From NCBI RefSeq assembly GCF_030685535.1, contig NZ_CP131601.1, forward strand, positions 620,001 to 684,000: 64,000 bases of DNA. The letters are read 5' to 3'. The DNA comes from Photobacterium leiognathi (GTDB lineage: Bacteria; Pseudomonadota; Gammaproteobacteria; Enterobacterales; Vibrionaceae). This document shows, piece by piece, positions 63,465-64,000 of the stretch. The position numbers and the translations under genes were made by a program. The notes below the pieces were generated by a model. It was not told the origin of the DNA, did not search any database, and saw only the letters and a program-made list of their open reading frames with translations. How positions within the stretch are numbered: position 1 is the first letter of the stretch; each line of letters opens with the position of its first letter.

Positions 63465-63480
63465 AAGCAAACGATTACCT
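63465..63480 (+). promoter_or_regulatory. PurR-box-like site upstream of uraA
   Basis: AAGCAAACGATTACCT matches 12 of the 14 defined positions of ACGCAAACGTTTNCNT. It lies 49 bp before the uraA start. Together with the perfect box at purM it suggests that purM-purN and uraA share PurR control here. Confidence 0.65.
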
Positions 63481-63719
63481 AGCGTACTAAGAGAAAAAAA
63501 CTGCTAATTATTTAATGACTGATATTTGTGACTAGAGAAGTTTTTTAAAGCATGTGGTTTGTTTCTTGCAAGCTGTATTGTTTTGGTTCAGGAAAAAGTA
63601 CATATTGTAGGATAAATTGATGGTAAGCCGTGTTTCTATACAAGACGTCAATCGGTTTAGGAACTCGCTGATGTTCAATTTCTTTTTGCCAACTTACTTT
63701 AGTAAATAATGAGTGCTTT

Positions 63720-64000
63720 ATGTTGCGATTTGCGTTGTTGTTTTTAGCGTTACTGGCTTTACCGATTAAAGCTGCGACGGTTAGTAATTTATATCAGGCT
63801 CAAGTAGTCATGCCTGCTGATGGACAGAATGCTGATCAAACAGCACGAGAGCAGGGCTTTAAACAAGTGCTGATCAAAGTGACGGGTGATCAAAATATTG
63901 CTAAGAATAATGTGATAGCCCAAGCGCTGAAAAACAGTTCGGGTTATGTTAGCCAGTTTAGTTATGGTCAAGACAATGGTCAGCAGACGCTAAATTTAAG
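63720..64000 (+). CDS. DUF2066 family protein, 5' part (cut by the window end)
   Basis: The first 93 codons of a gene that runs off the window. Reading from the ATG at 63720 gives a signal peptide (MLRFALLFLALLALPIKA) and then AATVSNLYQAQVVMP and REQGFKQVLIKVTGDQNIAKN, the start of the DUF2066 family of Vibrionaceae, which are exported proteins of unknown function. The 303 nt between uraA and this gene hold the divergent promoters; no other gene was seen there. Confidence 0.78.
   Translation, partial: MLRFALLFLALLALPIKAATVSNLYQAQVVMPADGQNADQTAREQGFKQVLIKVTGDQNIAKNNVIAQALKNSSGYVSQFSYGQDNGQQTLNL

Overview
The window is a chromosomal housekeeping segment of a gammaproteobacterium of the family Vibrionaceae, most likely a Photobacterium. 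The evidence is gene order, protein similarity recalled from known families, a 16S rRNA of Vibrionaceae type, moderate-to-low GC, and family-typical small genes such as DUF3301, DUF3549 and TIGR03503. From glnD (3.9 kb) to yafJ (59.5 kb) the order follows the 4-5 minute region of the E. coli chromosome almost gene for gene, including the position of the rRNA operon after gmhB.

Layout. 1-600: a CsrB-family regulatory RNA with about 30 GGA motifs and its own promoter and terminator. 606-3791: DUF3301/DUF3549 genes facing the yqcC-truC-yqcA set, the same neighbourhood csrB has in E. coli. 3854-7440: glnD and map on the minus strand. 7441-29659: a long plus-strand block for translation (rpsB, tsf, pyrH, frr), isoprenoid, lipid and envelope biogenesis (uppS, cdsA, ispC, rseP, bamA, skp, lpxD, fabZ, lpxA, lpxB), then rnhB, dnaE, accA, tilS and an atypical D-Ala-D-Ala ligase homologue. 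29856-38980: an aromatic amino acid permease, yaeP and a DUF4250 gene, a 267-bp cruciform repeat, a GGDEF diguanylate cyclase, proS, trmO, the metNIQ importer with MetJ boxes, and gmhB. 39056-45300: a complete rrn operon (16S, tRNA-Ile, tRNA-Ala, 23S, 5S, tRNA-Asp, tRNA-Trp) followed by two decaying copies of the tRNA-Trp tail and terminator. 45496-53174: a DUF1904 gene, yafD, a YIP1 gene, mltD, gloB, yafS, rnhA, dnaQ and a TIGR03503 gene. 53266-57919: a frameshifted fadE and a SulP transporter with a long unusual leader. 58019-64000: gmhA, yafJ, the purM-purN operon divergent from upp, uraA, and the start of a DUF2066 gene.

The genes form a coherent set: ribosome production and recycling, outer-membrane and LPS assembly (Lpx pathway, Bam, Skp, RseP, heptose synthesis by gmhA and gmhB), replication and repair (dnaE, dnaQ, rnhA, rnhB), and nucleotide salvage and synthesis under probable PurR control. 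No phage, transposase, CRISPR array or defence island was found. The points most worth a second look are the Ddl homologue whose active-site Ser and Tyr are replaced by Cys and Phe, the one-base frameshift in fadE, the repeated tRNA-Trp tails, the cruciform repeat at 31.6 kb and the GC-rich leader before the SulP gene. Start codons were moved from the longest reading frame wherever a ribosome binding site or family alignment favoured a later one; TTG and GTG starts are frequent here.
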